Assembly (NCBI RefSeq): GCF_024218795.1
Contig: NZ_CP100400.1
Span: 3,472,001 to 3,536,000, forward strand
DNA length: 64,000 nucleotides
From: Halorussus aquaticus
Lineage (GTDB): Archaea; Halobacteriota; Halobacteria; Halobacteriales; Haladaptataceae
Reading direction: 5' to 3'
Positions within the stretch are counted from its first letter, which is position 1; each line of letters opens with the position of its first letter. Under the pieces are notes generated by a model, which did no database searches, was not told the origin of the DNA, and saw only the letters and a program-made list of their open reading frames with translations. Position numbers and translations under genes: made by a program. Shown piece by piece: positions 8,448 to 16,352 of the stretch.

Positions 8448-9785
8448 CTACACCGACTCCTTCAGATACTCGGGGTCGGCGAACGCCTCGTCCTCGCCCT
8501 CCACGGCCAGCACGTCCAGCGCCGTCACCTCCGCGCCGACGCCGAGCAGACCCGCGAGACTCGGCGTGGTCCGGCCTTCGTCGCCCGAGACCAGTTCCTT
8601 GACGTAGAGTCCGCCCTCGCCGTGGACTTCGAGTTCGGCGCGTCGCTCGTCTTCGAGGTGGCCATCGACGTCGTAGACGGTCCGAGTCCGGGTGATACTC
8701 GCCCGGCGGTGGTCCACGCGCTGGGGCGTGTCCTGCTCGACCGTCGTTCCCCGAAGCTCTCCGATGGCCTCTTCGAGGGCCTGCTCGGTCACGTCGTCGT
8801 CGAACGTCACGTCCATCCGGTAGGTCTTGCTCGCGTCGAGTTCCTTCACGCGCTCGACCATCTCGTGGGTCGCCAGCGCGAGGTCGGTGACCTCCGCCTT
8901 CCCGTCGGCGAATTCGTTGATTTCGTCCTCCAGCGCGTCGGTGTCCACGTCGCGCTCGCGGGGTCGCTTGACCTCGATGACGAACGGTCGGCCCGTGTCG
9001 AGCATCAGGGCGTCCACGTCCTCGCGGCCCGCGCCGTGGAAGAGGGCCTCGTCGCCGTCCATCGCGTCGAGGACTGGCGGCGTGGTCAACTCCTCGACGC
9101 TCTCCTCGTAGAGGTAGCCCGACCCGCCGCAGTGGTCGCAGGGTTCCTCGCCGCCGCCCTCCGCGAGTTGCTTGCCCGAACCACCGCACTCGCGGCAGGG
9201 CCACTCGGTCTGCGGGATGTCGCGTTCCAGTTTCCGGTACCGGCCGTAGACGAACGCCGAGTTTATCTGGACCTCGACCGCGTGGTCGGAGATGTCTCCG
9301 TCCTCGCTCGCTCGCGGCGCGCCCTCGACGTTGAGCAGGGCCAGCACGTCGGGGCGCTCGAAGTCCACCTCCGTCCCCGTCAGTCGGCCGACGCGCTTGC
9401 CGACTTCGCGGTTGAACTCCGACTTGAACGACTCGCCCGCGTCGTCGGGCAGGTCGGCGGACTCCCTGAGCAGGGCCTCGTTCTCCTCGACGAGCGGCGG
9501 CGTTCGCGTCCCGACCTGATAGGTTTCGAAGTTCCAGCCCTCCAGCGACTCGGCGACTTTCTCTGCCCACTCGTCGAACCGCTGGCTCTCGCCCTCGCAG
9601 ACCCAGCACTCCTCGTCTTCGGGTTCGTAGGGGTCGTCGTCCTCCAGTGCGGCCGCGATTCTGAGCGACCGGCCGCGCTCGTCGTTCGTCAGCCCGAAAC
9701 TCCGGTCGGCGAAGCACCGGCCCAGACAGGCGTCGCAGACCGGGCCGTTCTCGGCGACTCGGCGGGCGTCTTCGAGGATGGACAT
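8448..9785 (-). CDS. pus10: tRNA pseudouridine synthase Pus10 with inserted DnaJ-like zinc motif
   Basis: This enzyme makes pseudouridine at positions 54/55 of archaeal tRNA. The 445-residue chain starts with a zinc module (C17-x2-C20-x3-C24 and CWVC near 60), continues through a THUMP-like region, and has the catalytic motif GREDVDALML with Asp near residue 256, then EVKRPRERD. Between the N-terminal part and the catalytic core sit two CxxCxGxG units (C197/C200 and C216/C219), a pattern best known from DnaJ zinc fingers. It is a single gene with a short gap to the PIN gene upstream. The synthase call is firm; the role of the insert is unknown. Confidence 0.92.
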   Translation of the reverse strand: MSILEDARRVAENGPVCDACLGRCFADRSFGLTNDERGRSLRIAAALEDDDPYEPEDEECWVCEGESQRFDEWAEKVAESLEGWNFETYQVGTRTPPLVEENEALLRESADLPDDAGESFKSEFNREVGKRVGRLTGTEVDFERPDVLALLNVEGAPRASEDGDISDHAVEVQINSAFVYGRYRKLERDIPQTEWPCRECGGSGKQLAEGGGEEPCDHCGGSGYLYEESVEELTTPPVLDAMDGDEALFHGAGREDVDALMLDTGRPFVIEVKRPRERDVDTDALEDEINEFADGKAEVTDLALATHEMVERVKELDASKTYRMDVTFDDDVTEQALEEAIGELRGTTVEQDTPQRVDHRRASITRTRTVYDVDGHLEDERRAELEVHGEGGLYVKELVSGDEGRTTPSLAGLLGVGAEVTALDVLAVEGEDEAFADPEYLKESV

Positions 9786-9821
9786 GGTAGAACGGTGGCG
9801 ACGCGGCGGTTTACGGGTTTC

Positions 9822-10340
9822 TCATTCCGACTGCAGTTCGTCGAGTTTGCGGACAATACTCGAATAGAGGTTCGTCGAACAGTGCCATCCGGCGGTGACC
9901 ATCGTGTCGATGGTCTCTCTGGCCTCGTCGGCGGGAAGGTCGCCACCTTTTACTAACGAAAGCAAGAGGTAGGCCGTTCCACGGGTCTCGATGTTCTCTA
10001 TCTCGGCGATGTCCCGACCGTGTTTCTCGTCCATGACGGCTGTTCCATCGACTTCCTCCGCGAGCAGCATCACCGCCGTATCTGCCGGAGTGAGATTCGT
10101 CTCTCTCAGAAGTCGGTCGAATCGTTCGTCCCTTTCGAACGTTCGCTGTTCGAATAGACTGTCCCGATAGCGTTCGTTGATGCGTTTCGCGTCGGGATAT
10201 CCCTCTTCCATTCCATCGCCGACGACCTCTTTGTAGACCCGTCCGGGAATAACGAGTCGGCGCTCTGCTCTCGCCAATACGTCGAGCCTGTCCGCTTTTC
10301 CGAGGTAGATGAGGGGAGTAGCGTCGAAGACCAGCGTCAT
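9822..10340 (-). CDS. PIN-domain ribonuclease, probable toxin
   Basis: This 172-residue PIN domain begins MTLVFDATPLIYLGKADRL, with the first acidic residue at Asp6. A conserved central Asp lies in LTPADTAVMLLAEE, and a third acidic cluster in AVMDEKHGRDIAE. This is the DUF3368-like PIN type. Its ATG overlaps the stop of the upstream small DNA-binding gene by four bases (ATGA), the usual arrangement of antitoxin-toxin operons. The predicted role is a Mg-dependent RNase toxin neutralised by its partner; the RNA target is unknown. Confidence 0.85.
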   Translation of the reverse strand: MTLVFDATPLIYLGKADRLDVLARAERRLVIPGRVYKEVVGDGMEEGYPDAKRINERYRDSLFEQRTFERDERFDRLLRETNLTPADTAVMLLAEEVDGTAVMDEKHGRDIAEIENIETRGTAYLLLSLVKGGDLPADEARETIDTMVTAGWHCSTNLYSSIVRKLDELQSE

Positions 10341-10627
10341 AGGTCATCGAGGTCGGATTCGAGATGGTCCTCAGAGACCCACATCACGTTCCGGTCTTTC
10401 GCTAACGCCGCGAACTCCCAAACGCTCATATCTGCCATCGCGGCGGCACCCGAAAGCGTCGTTTCGCCTGCTTCGAGTCTCTTCAGTGCCTTCTCCCTTT
10501 GCCAGTCGCCGAGACCCTCCGTGAGGAGTTTCCGAACGGCAGTGCTCTTATCGAGGTTCTCCTCCTCGATGTACGACTTCAAGTCCTCTTCCAAGTCGTC
10601 CGGAATGCGAGACGAAATCGTGCCCAT
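10337..10627 (-). CDS. UPF0175-like antitoxin with ribbon-helix-helix N terminus
   Basis: The protein is 96 residues when started at the ATG at 10627, which gives MGTISSRIPDDLEEDLKSYI, a typical ribbon-helix-helix beginning. The open frame continues far upstream, but that part is unlike protein and runs through the putative operator. The C-terminal half (TTLSGAAAMADMSVWEFAAL) matches the UPF0175 helix-turn-helix-like antitoxins that pair with DUF3368-type PIN toxins. It is co-transcribed with the PIN gene and probably represses the operon by binding the repeats just upstream. Confidence 0.82.
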   Translation of the reverse strand: MGTISSRIPDDLEEDLKSYIEEENLDKSTAVRKLLTEGLGDWQREKALKRLEAGETTLSGAAAMADMSVWEFAALAKDRNVMWVSEDHLESDLDDL

Positions 10628-10630
10628 GAA

Positions 10631-10657
10631 GTATACAATGTATGCAATGAATACAAA
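10631..10657 (-). promoter_or_regulatory. Three tandem 9-bp repeats upstream of the antitoxin (candidate operator)
   Basis: Read on the plus strand, three head-to-tail 9-mers follow without gaps: GTATACAAT (10631-10639), GTATGCAAT (10640-10648) and GAATACAAA (10649-10657). They begin 3 bp before the antitoxin ATG. The block is AT-rich in a GC-rich genome and overlaps the place expected for the TATA box. Ribbon-helix-helix antitoxins bind tandem sites on one face of DNA, so autoregulation is the inferred role. Confidence 0.55.
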
Positions 10658-10756
10658 ACTTCCGGCGACGTACGGTAGTGTTCCACTTCGGGACCCACGA
10701 GATGATGGTTTCACTGAGGCCCCCACGAATTTGAGGGCGCGCGTCGTGGACGACCC

Positions 10757-11146
10757 ATGGCCTACCGCGCTAACTACGCGCAGGTGAACGTGAGCGCCCA
10801 CCTCGGACCGACGGAGGGGGCGCTGGACGTTCCGTGGGCAGAGTACGTCGGCGACGCCACCGCCGAGTTCCAGTTCACGGTCCCGACCGACCGGGCGAGC
10901 GACCCCTACGTCGGCCTGCAGGCGTTCCGAGTGGGGGAGTTCGGCCACGAAATCCGAATCAACGGTGGGTCGCTCGGCGGGTTCGACGTGCCGCCCGCCG
11001 ACGGATGGCAGTACTGGGAGGACGCGATTACCGACGCGCAACTACAGGAGGGCACGAACACCCTGCGGGTTCACCGCGACCCGACCACCGACGACAGTTT
11101 CGCGGTGAACAACGTCACTGTCCACTGGCGCGAACCCGTGGAGTAG
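10757..11146 (+). CDS. Conserved haloarchaeal hypothetical protein (DUF7383-like beta-rich)
   Basis: The protein has 129 residues, no signal peptide and no membrane helix. The sequence is rich in predicted beta strands (YAQVNVSAHL, TAEFQFTVP, YVGLQAFRV, NTLRVHRDP, FAVNNVTVHWRE), which looks like a single jelly-roll or galactose-binding-like sandwich. I do not recognise a catalytic motif. It is close to haloarchaeal proteins labelled DUF7383, but that assignment is from memory. The ATG at 10757 follows the antitoxin promoter region divergently. Function unknown. Confidence 0.7.
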   Translation: MAYRANYAQVNVSAHLGPTEGALDVPWAEYVGDATAEFQFTVPTDRASDPYVGLQAFRVGEFGHEIRINGGSLGGFDVPPADGWQYWEDAITDAQLQEGTNTLRVHRDPTTDDSFAVNNVTVHWREPVE

Positions 11147-11245
11147 CACGGCCCTCCGTACGTCGTCGGCTCTCCCCGTCGATTTCCCTCCCGAGAGAAC
11201 CCGGTGAGGAGTAGAACTACGTGGTCGCGGACTCAGTACACGGAC

Positions 11246-11710
11246 GTGCCCGATTCGACCTTCGACGACTTCGACCACGACTCGCACATGCGCAGGGCGT
11301 TCGCGCTCGCTCGCGAGGCGGCCGACCGCGGTGACCGACCGTTCGGTAGCGTCCTCGTCCGCGAAGACACGGTCGTCATGGCCGACTCGAACCGCGTCGT
11401 CACGGAGAACGACATCCGCCGTCACCCCGAACTCCACCTCGCGTACCGGGCCTGTCGGGAACTCGACCCCGAAGAACGCGCCGAGACCGTCATGTACACC
11501 AGCACGGAACCGTGTCCGATGTGCGCCACCGGGATGACCAACGCCGGGTTCGGACGGGTCGTCTACAGCGTCGGTAGCGACGAGATCGCGGCGTTCACCG
11601 GCGGCGAACCGCCGATACGCTCGGCGGAGATTCTCGACGGCGTCAGTGAGGTCGTCGGTCCCGTCCTGAACGACGAGGGTCGTCAGATTCACCGCGAGTT
11701 CGACTGGTGA
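11246..11710 (+). CDS. Cytidine/deoxycytidylate deaminase-family zinc hydrolase
   Basis: This zinc-dependent nucleoside/base deaminase fold has the zinc signature HPE near residues 58-60 (HPELHLAYRACREL) and PCPMC about 35 residues later, within MYTSTEPCPMCATGM. The Glu in HPE is the proton shuttle; guanine-deaminase and tRNA-adenosine-deaminase relatives have HAE here. The substrate (cytosine, guanine, tRNA adenosine or other) cannot be fixed. The frame is open from 11204, but the GTG at 11246 gives the more protein-like start PDSTFDDFDHDSHMRRAF and 154 residues, so it is preferred. Confidence 0.8.
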   Translation: MPDSTFDDFDHDSHMRRAFALAREAADRGDRPFGSVLVREDTVVMADSNRVVTENDIRRHPELHLAYRACRELDPEERAETVMYTSTEPCPMCATGMTNAGFGRVVYSVGSDEIAAFTGGEPPIRSAEILDGVSEVVGPVLNDEGRQIHREFDW

Positions 11711-11740
11711 ATCCGGACTCTGCCACCACGGTCTCCGTGC

Positions 11741-12463
11741 TCACTCGTCGCGCTCGCCTCTGAGCGTCTCGAAAATCGCCGCCGCGCGCTTCTCGCCGAC
11801 GCCCTCCACCTCGCGCAGGTCCGCGGGCGTCGCCGCCAACAGCGCCTCGACCGAGGGGAACCGCTCGTAGAGCGCGTCGGCGGTCTGCGGGCCGACGCCC
11901 TCGATGACGCCGAACAGACGCTTGGTCGTCGGCGCGGCGTACCCCGTCACGGTTCCGCCCGAGAGCGGCCGGGGAGACGCCTCCTCGCCGTGCTTGCGGA
12001 GCAGGCGTATCGCCACGTCCACCAGCCGTTGGCGGTCCGAACAGGGGATGACGGGCGTGTCGTGGCGGGCCGCGAACGAGGCCATCGTGCCGTGGACCGC
12101 GGCGCTGCTCAGTCCGGGTCTGCGCGCGCCGACGTCCGAGAGGTCGCCCTCCAGTAAGATGTACGCGTGGTCGTAGGCGTCGGCCATCTTCTCGACCTGT
12201 TCGCGGAGGTCGGTGCCGGTCGTCCCGAGTGCGGAACTCACGTAGTCGTCCACCGTCTTGCGCTCGATGCCGACGCTCCCGGCGACCCGGCGCTCGGCAC
12301 CGCCGGAGTCGGGCGAATCGGAGGGCGTCCCGAACGCATCGACGGCGGCGATGTCGGCCGCCGGGAGTCGTCGCACTTCGACCGCGTCCACGTCGTCGTG
12401 GGCCTCGATCACCCGGCGCAGTCCCGCGGGTTCCCTGTCGTCGAGTGCGACCGTGAGCGTCAT
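11741..12463 (-). CDS. ERCC4-domain structure-specific nuclease with HhH tail
   Basis: This 240-residue protein combines an XPF/Mus81-type ERCC4 nuclease domain (about 1-150) with a tandem helix-hairpin-helix DNA-binding tail (about 170-240, GVIEGVGPQTADALYERF and LREVEGVGEKRAAAIF). The nuclease motif is visible as GSVGIERKTVDDYVSS, the family's ERKxxxD. It lacks the helicase part found in archaeal Hef, so it resembles the short haloarchaeal XPF-like proteins. Expected role: cutting branched or flap DNA in repair or fork restart. It is convergent with the deaminase gene. Confidence 0.88.
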   Translation of the reverse strand: MTLTVALDDREPAGLRRVIEAHDDVDAVEVRRLPAADIAAVDAFGTPSDSPDSGGAERRVAGSVGIERKTVDDYVSSALGTTGTDLREQVEKMADAYDHAYILLEGDLSDVGARRPGLSSAAVHGTMASFAARHDTPVIPCSDRQRLVDVAIRLLRKHGEEASPRPLSGGTVTGYAAPTTKRLFGVIEGVGPQTADALYERFPSVEALLAATPADLREVEGVGEKRAAAIFETLRGERDE

Positions 12464-12507
12464 CGAAAACGAGTACGGCGGCGGTGCGTATCAGGGTCTC
12501 GACTCGC

Positions 12508-12834
12508 TCAGAACGACTCGCTGCGATTGGTGTACTCGTCGGCGCCGAGCACCGGCGGGTCGCGGTCGCTGTAGCGCTGGCGGCCGACGGCCTGCGTACC
12601 GACGCCGGTCAGGATGGCCGTCCGTGCCTCTTCGGGCGTCCGGTAGGTGTCGGGCGAGACTCTGCCGAGAATCTCCCGCAGCGTCTCGCTCCCGTCCGGG
12701 TAGGAGACTATCAAGTCGCCGAACTCGTCGATGAGGTCGTCGGCACTGATGGGGTATCTGTCCTCGTCGAGCAGTTCGTCGCTGTCGTCGATTCGGTCCA
12801 GAAGGTAGCGTTTCATCGACCCTATATCCTTCAC
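12508..12834 (-). CDS. DUF5789 family small acidic protein
   Basis: The 108-residue acidic protein contains ISADDLIDEFGDLIVSYPDG and RTPEEARTAILTGV, which resemble the haloarchaeal DUF5789 family of unknown function. Two start codons are possible: the ATG at 12834 (MKDIGSMKRY) or the one at 12816 (MKRYLLDRIDD). The second looks more like a natural N terminus. No membrane segment or metal motif is visible. It lies 44 bp upstream of the ERCC4 gene on the same strand and might be co-transcribed with it. Confidence 0.65.
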   Translation of the reverse strand: MKDIGSMKRYLLDRIDDSDELLDEDRYPISADDLIDEFGDLIVSYPDGSETLREILGRVSPDTYRTPEEARTAILTGVGTQAVGRQRYSDRDPPVLGADEYTNRSESF

Positions 12835-12941
12835 GGATGTTCATGCCTCTTCTGGCCCAACCTCTCCGCCCTCTGGTGTTTTCGTCTACGACGAATCGGC
12901 GAGTAGCAACGTACAACTAGCCCGGACGCGTTGTCGGGACC

Positions 12942-13619
12942 GTGTTCGGAGTAGACGAGGCGGGCAAGGGTCCGGTGTTGGGGTCGATGTTCGCGGCCGC
13001 GGTCCGGATTCCGGACCCCGCCGACCTCCCGGCGGGCATCGACGACTCGAAGCGCGTCCCACCGGAGCGCCGGGAGGCGCTCGCGGCCGAGTTGCGCGAC
13101 GACGACCGAATCGCGGTCGGCGTCACCGAAGTTCCGGTCGAACGCATCGACGACCCGGAGACCGACATGAACACGCTCACCGTGGCGGCCCACGCCGACG
13201 CCATCGCCGAGGTCGTGTCACCGAAGGCGGACGACGAGACCGTCGCGGGCCTCGCGGACGCGGGCGACACCAGCGAGGAGCGGTTCGCGCGCCGTGTCGC
13301 CGACCGCGCGCCCGCGGCGGTCGAACTGACCGCCGAACACGGGGCCGACGACGAGCACGCCGTGGTCGGGGCGGCCAGTATCGTCGCCAAAGTCGAGCGC
13401 GACGCCCACGTCGCGGCGCTCGCCGAGCGGTACGCCGAGAAGTACGGGTCGCGACTGGGCGACCTCGGGTCGGGCTATCCCGGCGACTCGACCACCCGCG
13501 AGTTTCTGGAGACCTTCGTGGCCGAGACGGGTCGGCTTCCGGACTGCGCGCGCCGGAGTTGGTCCACCTGCGAGGACGTGCTGGCCGCGGCCGAGCAGTC
13601 GGGTCTCGGGGAGTTCTAG
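12942..13619 (+). CDS. rnhB: Ribonuclease HII
   Basis: This enzyme removes RNA primers and single ribonucleotides from DNA. The start is GTG at 12942, giving MFGVDEAGKGPVLGSM with the catalytic Asp-Glu pair at residues 5-6. DDSKRVPPE, the conserved VGAASIVAKVERD block and a C-terminal helix complete the archaeal type-2 RNase H pattern. The 225-residue length is usual. No better start exists upstream, since stop codons precede the GTG. It is monocistronic and faces the small membrane protein gene that follows. Confidence 0.95.
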   Translation: MFGVDEAGKGPVLGSMFAAAVRIPDPADLPAGIDDSKRVPPERREALAAELRDDDRIAVGVTEVPVERIDDPETDMNTLTVAAHADAIAEVVSPKADDETVAGLADAGDTSEERFARRVADRAPAAVELTAEHGADDEHAVVGAASIVAKVERDAHVAALAERYAEKYGSRLGDLGSGYPGDSTTREFLETFVAETGRLPDCARRSWSTCEDVLAAAEQSGLGEF

Positions 13620-13663
13620 GCCACGCGATTCGGGACGAGCGAAGGCGTCACCCGAGTCAGGGG

Positions 13664-13945
13664 TTACGACAGACTGTTCTCGGAGTAGTACGGCGGGAAA
13701 TTCCACTTCAACAGGAGCGTCCGGATTCCGAGACCGACCAGCCAGATGCCGAGGACGGTGAACGCCACCGTGACGGGGTTCCACTCCGCGGCGTCCAAAC
13801 CCATCGTAACGAGGCCGAACCCGACGGAGATGCCGACCACGGAGAGCAGCGTCCAGAGGACGCGCCCGACGAGGAGGTTGAGTTCCGCACGGACGGCGCG
13901 TCGGACGACGCGCTCTAACTGCTCGTCGGGGATGTCGGAGGGCAT
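13664..13945 (-). CDS. Small two-helix membrane protein
   Basis: The protein has 93 residues: a charged N-terminal helix (MPSDIPDEQLERVVRRAVRA), two hydrophobic segments at about 28-50 and 57-77, and a short C-terminal tail ending YYSENSLS. I do not recognise a family. It sits convergent to rnhB, and its start is about 190 bp from the Tat cysteine-rich gene on the other strand. A link to that gene (for example protection against it) would be speculation from position. Confidence 0.6.
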   Translation of the reverse strand: MPSDIPDEQLERVVRRAVRAELNLLVGRVLWTLLSVVGISVGFGLVTMGLDAAEWNPVTVAFTVLGIWLVGLGIRTLLLKWNFPPYYSENSLS

Positions 13946-14096
13946 ACCGAGGAGTTGTCGGCGTCAGTACAAGAAACTTCGCGTCGCGGTGCGAATCACA
14001 CGAGGAGTAGAAGTCGGTCCTCGGGCGGCCCACGACCGCTCACCGACGGCCACTTGGGAAGATACCGCCACATTTTCTTTTATCTTATTTTGAAAA

Positions 14097-14105
14097 TCTA
14101 TAAAT
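14097..14105 (+). promoter_or_regulatory. TATA-like box before the cysteine-rich Tat protein
   Basis: TCTATAAAT ends 29 bp before the ATG at 14135, inside a strikingly AT-rich stretch (about 14070-14115). It is the clearest TATA box in this part of the window and predicts a nearly leaderless transcript. Confidence 0.6.
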
Positions 14106-14134
14106 GATTCTACTATGAGGTTGAAAGCGCGACA

Positions 14135-14716
14135 ATGACATTCGATAACGATACCATCGACCGACGGAGTGTTCTCAAGAAGGTCGCAGCAGGCGCGACA
14201 GTTATGGGTAGTGCAAGCGGCGTCGCAGGAGCCAAGACCGGAGAGGCGTCACACACGATGGCCGACCACGAGGCGGCCGTCGCTGGATACGAAGCCCCGG
14301 AGAGCGTTCGGGAAGTCGTCTCGGACCACGAGGAGGCACTCGAATCGCTTGCTGAGGACGGTCTCATCGAGGCGACGACTGCGGAGGACATGACGCTGGA
14401 CCCGGACGGTCCAAACCGTGGAGAGGAGTACGAATACGTCGACTCGAATCGACGGGCCGATGGGTCGGTCGAACCGGAGATCAAAATCACCCGGATGACC
14501 GACGAGGGGTTGCTGACCTTTGCGATTCGCCCAGAGAGCGGCGAACGATGGGCACTCCTCGGTGAGCGTGGGTCGGAACCGACGGTTCTAGACGGTGCGA
14601 CCACGCTCGGAGTCTGTGACGGCGGAACGTGTGAAAAGGTTTGTTGCGACGACTGTTGCACTCCGTGCTTCTGTTCGCCGGGGTGTGACGAGTGGTGCTA
14701 CGACTGCAACTGCTGA
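14135..14716 (+). CDS. Tat-exported protein with a C-terminal 12-cysteine module
   Basis: The 193-residue protein has an N-terminal Tat signal: twin Arg in TIDRRSVLKKVAAGAT, a hydrophobic stretch, and a likely cleavage near GVAGAKT (about residue 33). The middle part is acidic and soluble-looking (about 35-160). The last 33 residues contain 12 Cys, including CEKVCCDDCC and CDEWCYDCNC, with almost no gaps. This is not a standard zinc ribbon. The layout resembles haloarchaeal precursor proteins whose Cys-rich tail could be released as a microhalocin-like peptide, but no sequence match to halocin C8 is visible. A metal-binding or disulfide-locked tail is equally possible. Lower GC than its neighbours hints at recent acquisition. 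Confidence 0.75.
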   Translation: MTFDNDTIDRRSVLKKVAAGATVMGSASGVAGAKTGEASHTMADHEAAVAGYEAPESVREVVSDHEEALESLAEDGLIEATTAEDMTLDPDGPNRGEEYEYVDSNRRADGSVEPEIKITRMTDEGLLTFAIRPESGERWALLGERGSEPTVLDGATTLGVCDGGTCEKVCCDDCCTPCFCSPGCDEWCYDCNC

Positions 14717-14741
14717 CCGAGAAGTCCGTTCGGCCCGAAAC

Positions 14742-14757
14742 TATTTTCGAGAAAATA
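14742..14757. terminator. Bidirectional hairpin between the Cys-rich gene and secD
   Basis: TATTTTC (14742-14748) is complementary to GAAAATA (14751-14757) around a two-base GA centre. It sits in the 52-bp gap between two convergent stop codons and is T-rich in both directions, so it can end both transcripts. Confidence 0.5.
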
Positions 14758-14768
14758 TTCGCGTGCGG

Positions 14769-16352
14769 TTACTTGTCCGTCAGCAGACTCCGCAGGATGT
14801 CACCGTACGCGGGTCGCGTGACCAGCACGCCGATGAGGACGCCGAGGATGGTGATGAGCGCGAACCCTTGGAGGTCCCCGAGGCTCAGCACCGCCAGCGG
14901 ACTCATCGCGATGATGGTCGTCGCGGCGGCCGCGCCGATGACCCAGAACGCCTTGCGGAACCGGCTCTGGAACACCCGCGAGGAGTTCACGTCGCCCTCG
15001 GACATCACCTCGTCGGCGATGATGATGAGGTCGTCCACCCCGGTCCCGATGACCGCGATGAACCCCGCGATGTGACTGAGGTCCAGCGGCAGTTGGATGG
15101 CCGCGGCGACTCCGAGCAGGATGACGACCTCCGAGAGCGCCGTCACCAGCATCGGCGCGGCGACCTTCGGGTCACCGTACCGCAGGAAGACCACGGCGCT
15201 GACCGCCGCCACGGCCACCAGTCCCGTGATGAGCGAGTAGAGCTTGAACTCCTCGGCCAGACTCGGCGCGAGGAAGTAGGAGGTGCCCTGATCCAGATTC
15301 AGCGACGCCGGGAGCGACCCCGCGTTCAGGTGAATCTGCAGTTCGCGGGCCTCGGACAGGTTGGCCGTGCCCATGACGAAGTTGGGACTCTGGGTGAACT
15401 TCTCCTGTCGGAAGGTCTGGGCCAAGCCCTCGGCCATGTTCGCCGCGTAGACGACTTCGCCGTCCACGACGGTGTACAGGCAGTAGCCGGGGTTCTCCGG
15501 ATTCGCTCGATAATTACAGGCGTTGACGCCCTCGCCGGTGAAACCGAACGCCCGCATCGCGTGCGAGAAGTTCTCGGCCGCCTGCTGGTTCAGCACCACC
15601 GGCACGTTCGGGCCGACAGTTTGCGTCACTTCGGCGGTCCCGATACTGCTGAAGTCGCCCTGCGAGAGCAGGGGAACTCGGCGGTACTGGGTCCCGTTAC
15701 CGCTCTGGTTCTGTGCCGGGAAGACGGCGACGACCTGCACCTGCCCGCGCTCGGTCACCAGGTCCCTGACCTGACTCTGATTGGTGTTGGGCATCTCGAT
15801 GACGATGAAGTGTTCGTTGCTCGCGGTCGTCACCTGCTGGACTCGCCCGCCGGAGAGTCCGGCCTCCGATATCTTGTCTCGGAGGATGCGAGTGATGGTG
15901 TTGCGAGTCTGCTCGGTGACTCCCTGCCGGATGGTGTCGTACTCGTATCCGGTCTGCTGGAGCGCCGAGGCGAACTCGTCTTCGGTGACGTTCTCGCTGA
16001 ACACTTCGACGGTCGTGGTCTCGTTGGCCGCGGCCGCGAGACGCACGCTCACGTCGGCGGCCCCGACGCCGGAGAGGTTCCCGGCGACCTGCCGCTCGAC
16101 GGCGCCCGGTCCTGTACCTTGAGGTACGTCCACGTTCTCGGCGGTGAGACCGTTGACGGGCGCGCGGATGCGAGTCCCGCCGGAGAGTTCGAGCCCGAAC
16201 TGGAGGTTCGTCGGGCCGTCGCTGGCCTGTTCGACGACTGCGCCGCTCCCGCCGCCGTCGTCGCCGCCGACGCCGGGGGCGAATATGGCGAACGTACTGA
16301 CCACGAGGAAGATGGCGAGCAGGATGACTCGCCAGTTGTCACGAATCTCCAT
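14769..16352 (-). CDS. secD: Preprotein translocase subunit SecD
   Basis: This RND-fold membrane partner of SecYE uses the ion gradient to help proteins exit the translocon. Its 527 residues have one N-terminal membrane helix, a large external P1-like domain (about 45-330), and five C-terminal helices. The external domain begins near QFGLELSGGTRIRAPV, the diagnostic SecD motif (D/E-LSGG). The last helices contain IAVIGTGVDDLIIIADEV. Its ATG directly follows the secF stop with no gap, so the two are translationally coupled. Confidence 0.95.
   Translation of the reverse strand: MEIRDNWRVILLAIFLVVSTFAIFAPGVGGDDGGGSGAVVEQASDGPTNLQFGLELSGGTRIRAPVNGLTAENVDVPQGTGPGAVERQVAGNLSGVGAADVSVRLAAAANETTTVEVFSENVTEDEFASALQQTGYEYDTIRQGVTEQTRNTITRILRDKISEAGLSGGRVQQVTTASNEHFIVIEMPNTNQSQVRDLVTERGQVQVVAVFPAQNQSGNGTQYRRVPLLSQGDFSSIGTAEVTQTVGPNVPVVLNQQAAENFSHAMRAFGFTGEGVNACNYRANPENPGYCLYTVVDGEVVYAANMAEGLAQTFRQEKFTQSPNFVMGTANLSEARELQIHLNAGSLPASLNLDQGTSYFLAPSLAEEFKLYSLITGLVAVAAVSAVVFLRYGDPKVAAPMLVTALSEVVILLGVAAAIQLPLDLSHIAGFIAVIGTGVDDLIIIADEVMSEGDVNSSRVFQSRFRKAFWVIGAAAATTIIAMSPLAVLSLGDLQGFALITILGVLIGVLVTRPAYGDILRSLLTDK

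Noticed and set aside
10628..11041. N-terminal extension of the antitoxin reading frame
   Set aside because: It runs through the operator repeats and opposite the next gene, and is unlike a folded protein; the ATG at 10627 starts the family domain.
14135..14716. The cysteine-rich tail as an ordinary zinc ribbon
   Set aside because: A zinc ribbon uses two CxxC pairs; here 12 Cys occur with CC and CxC spacing, which does not fit.
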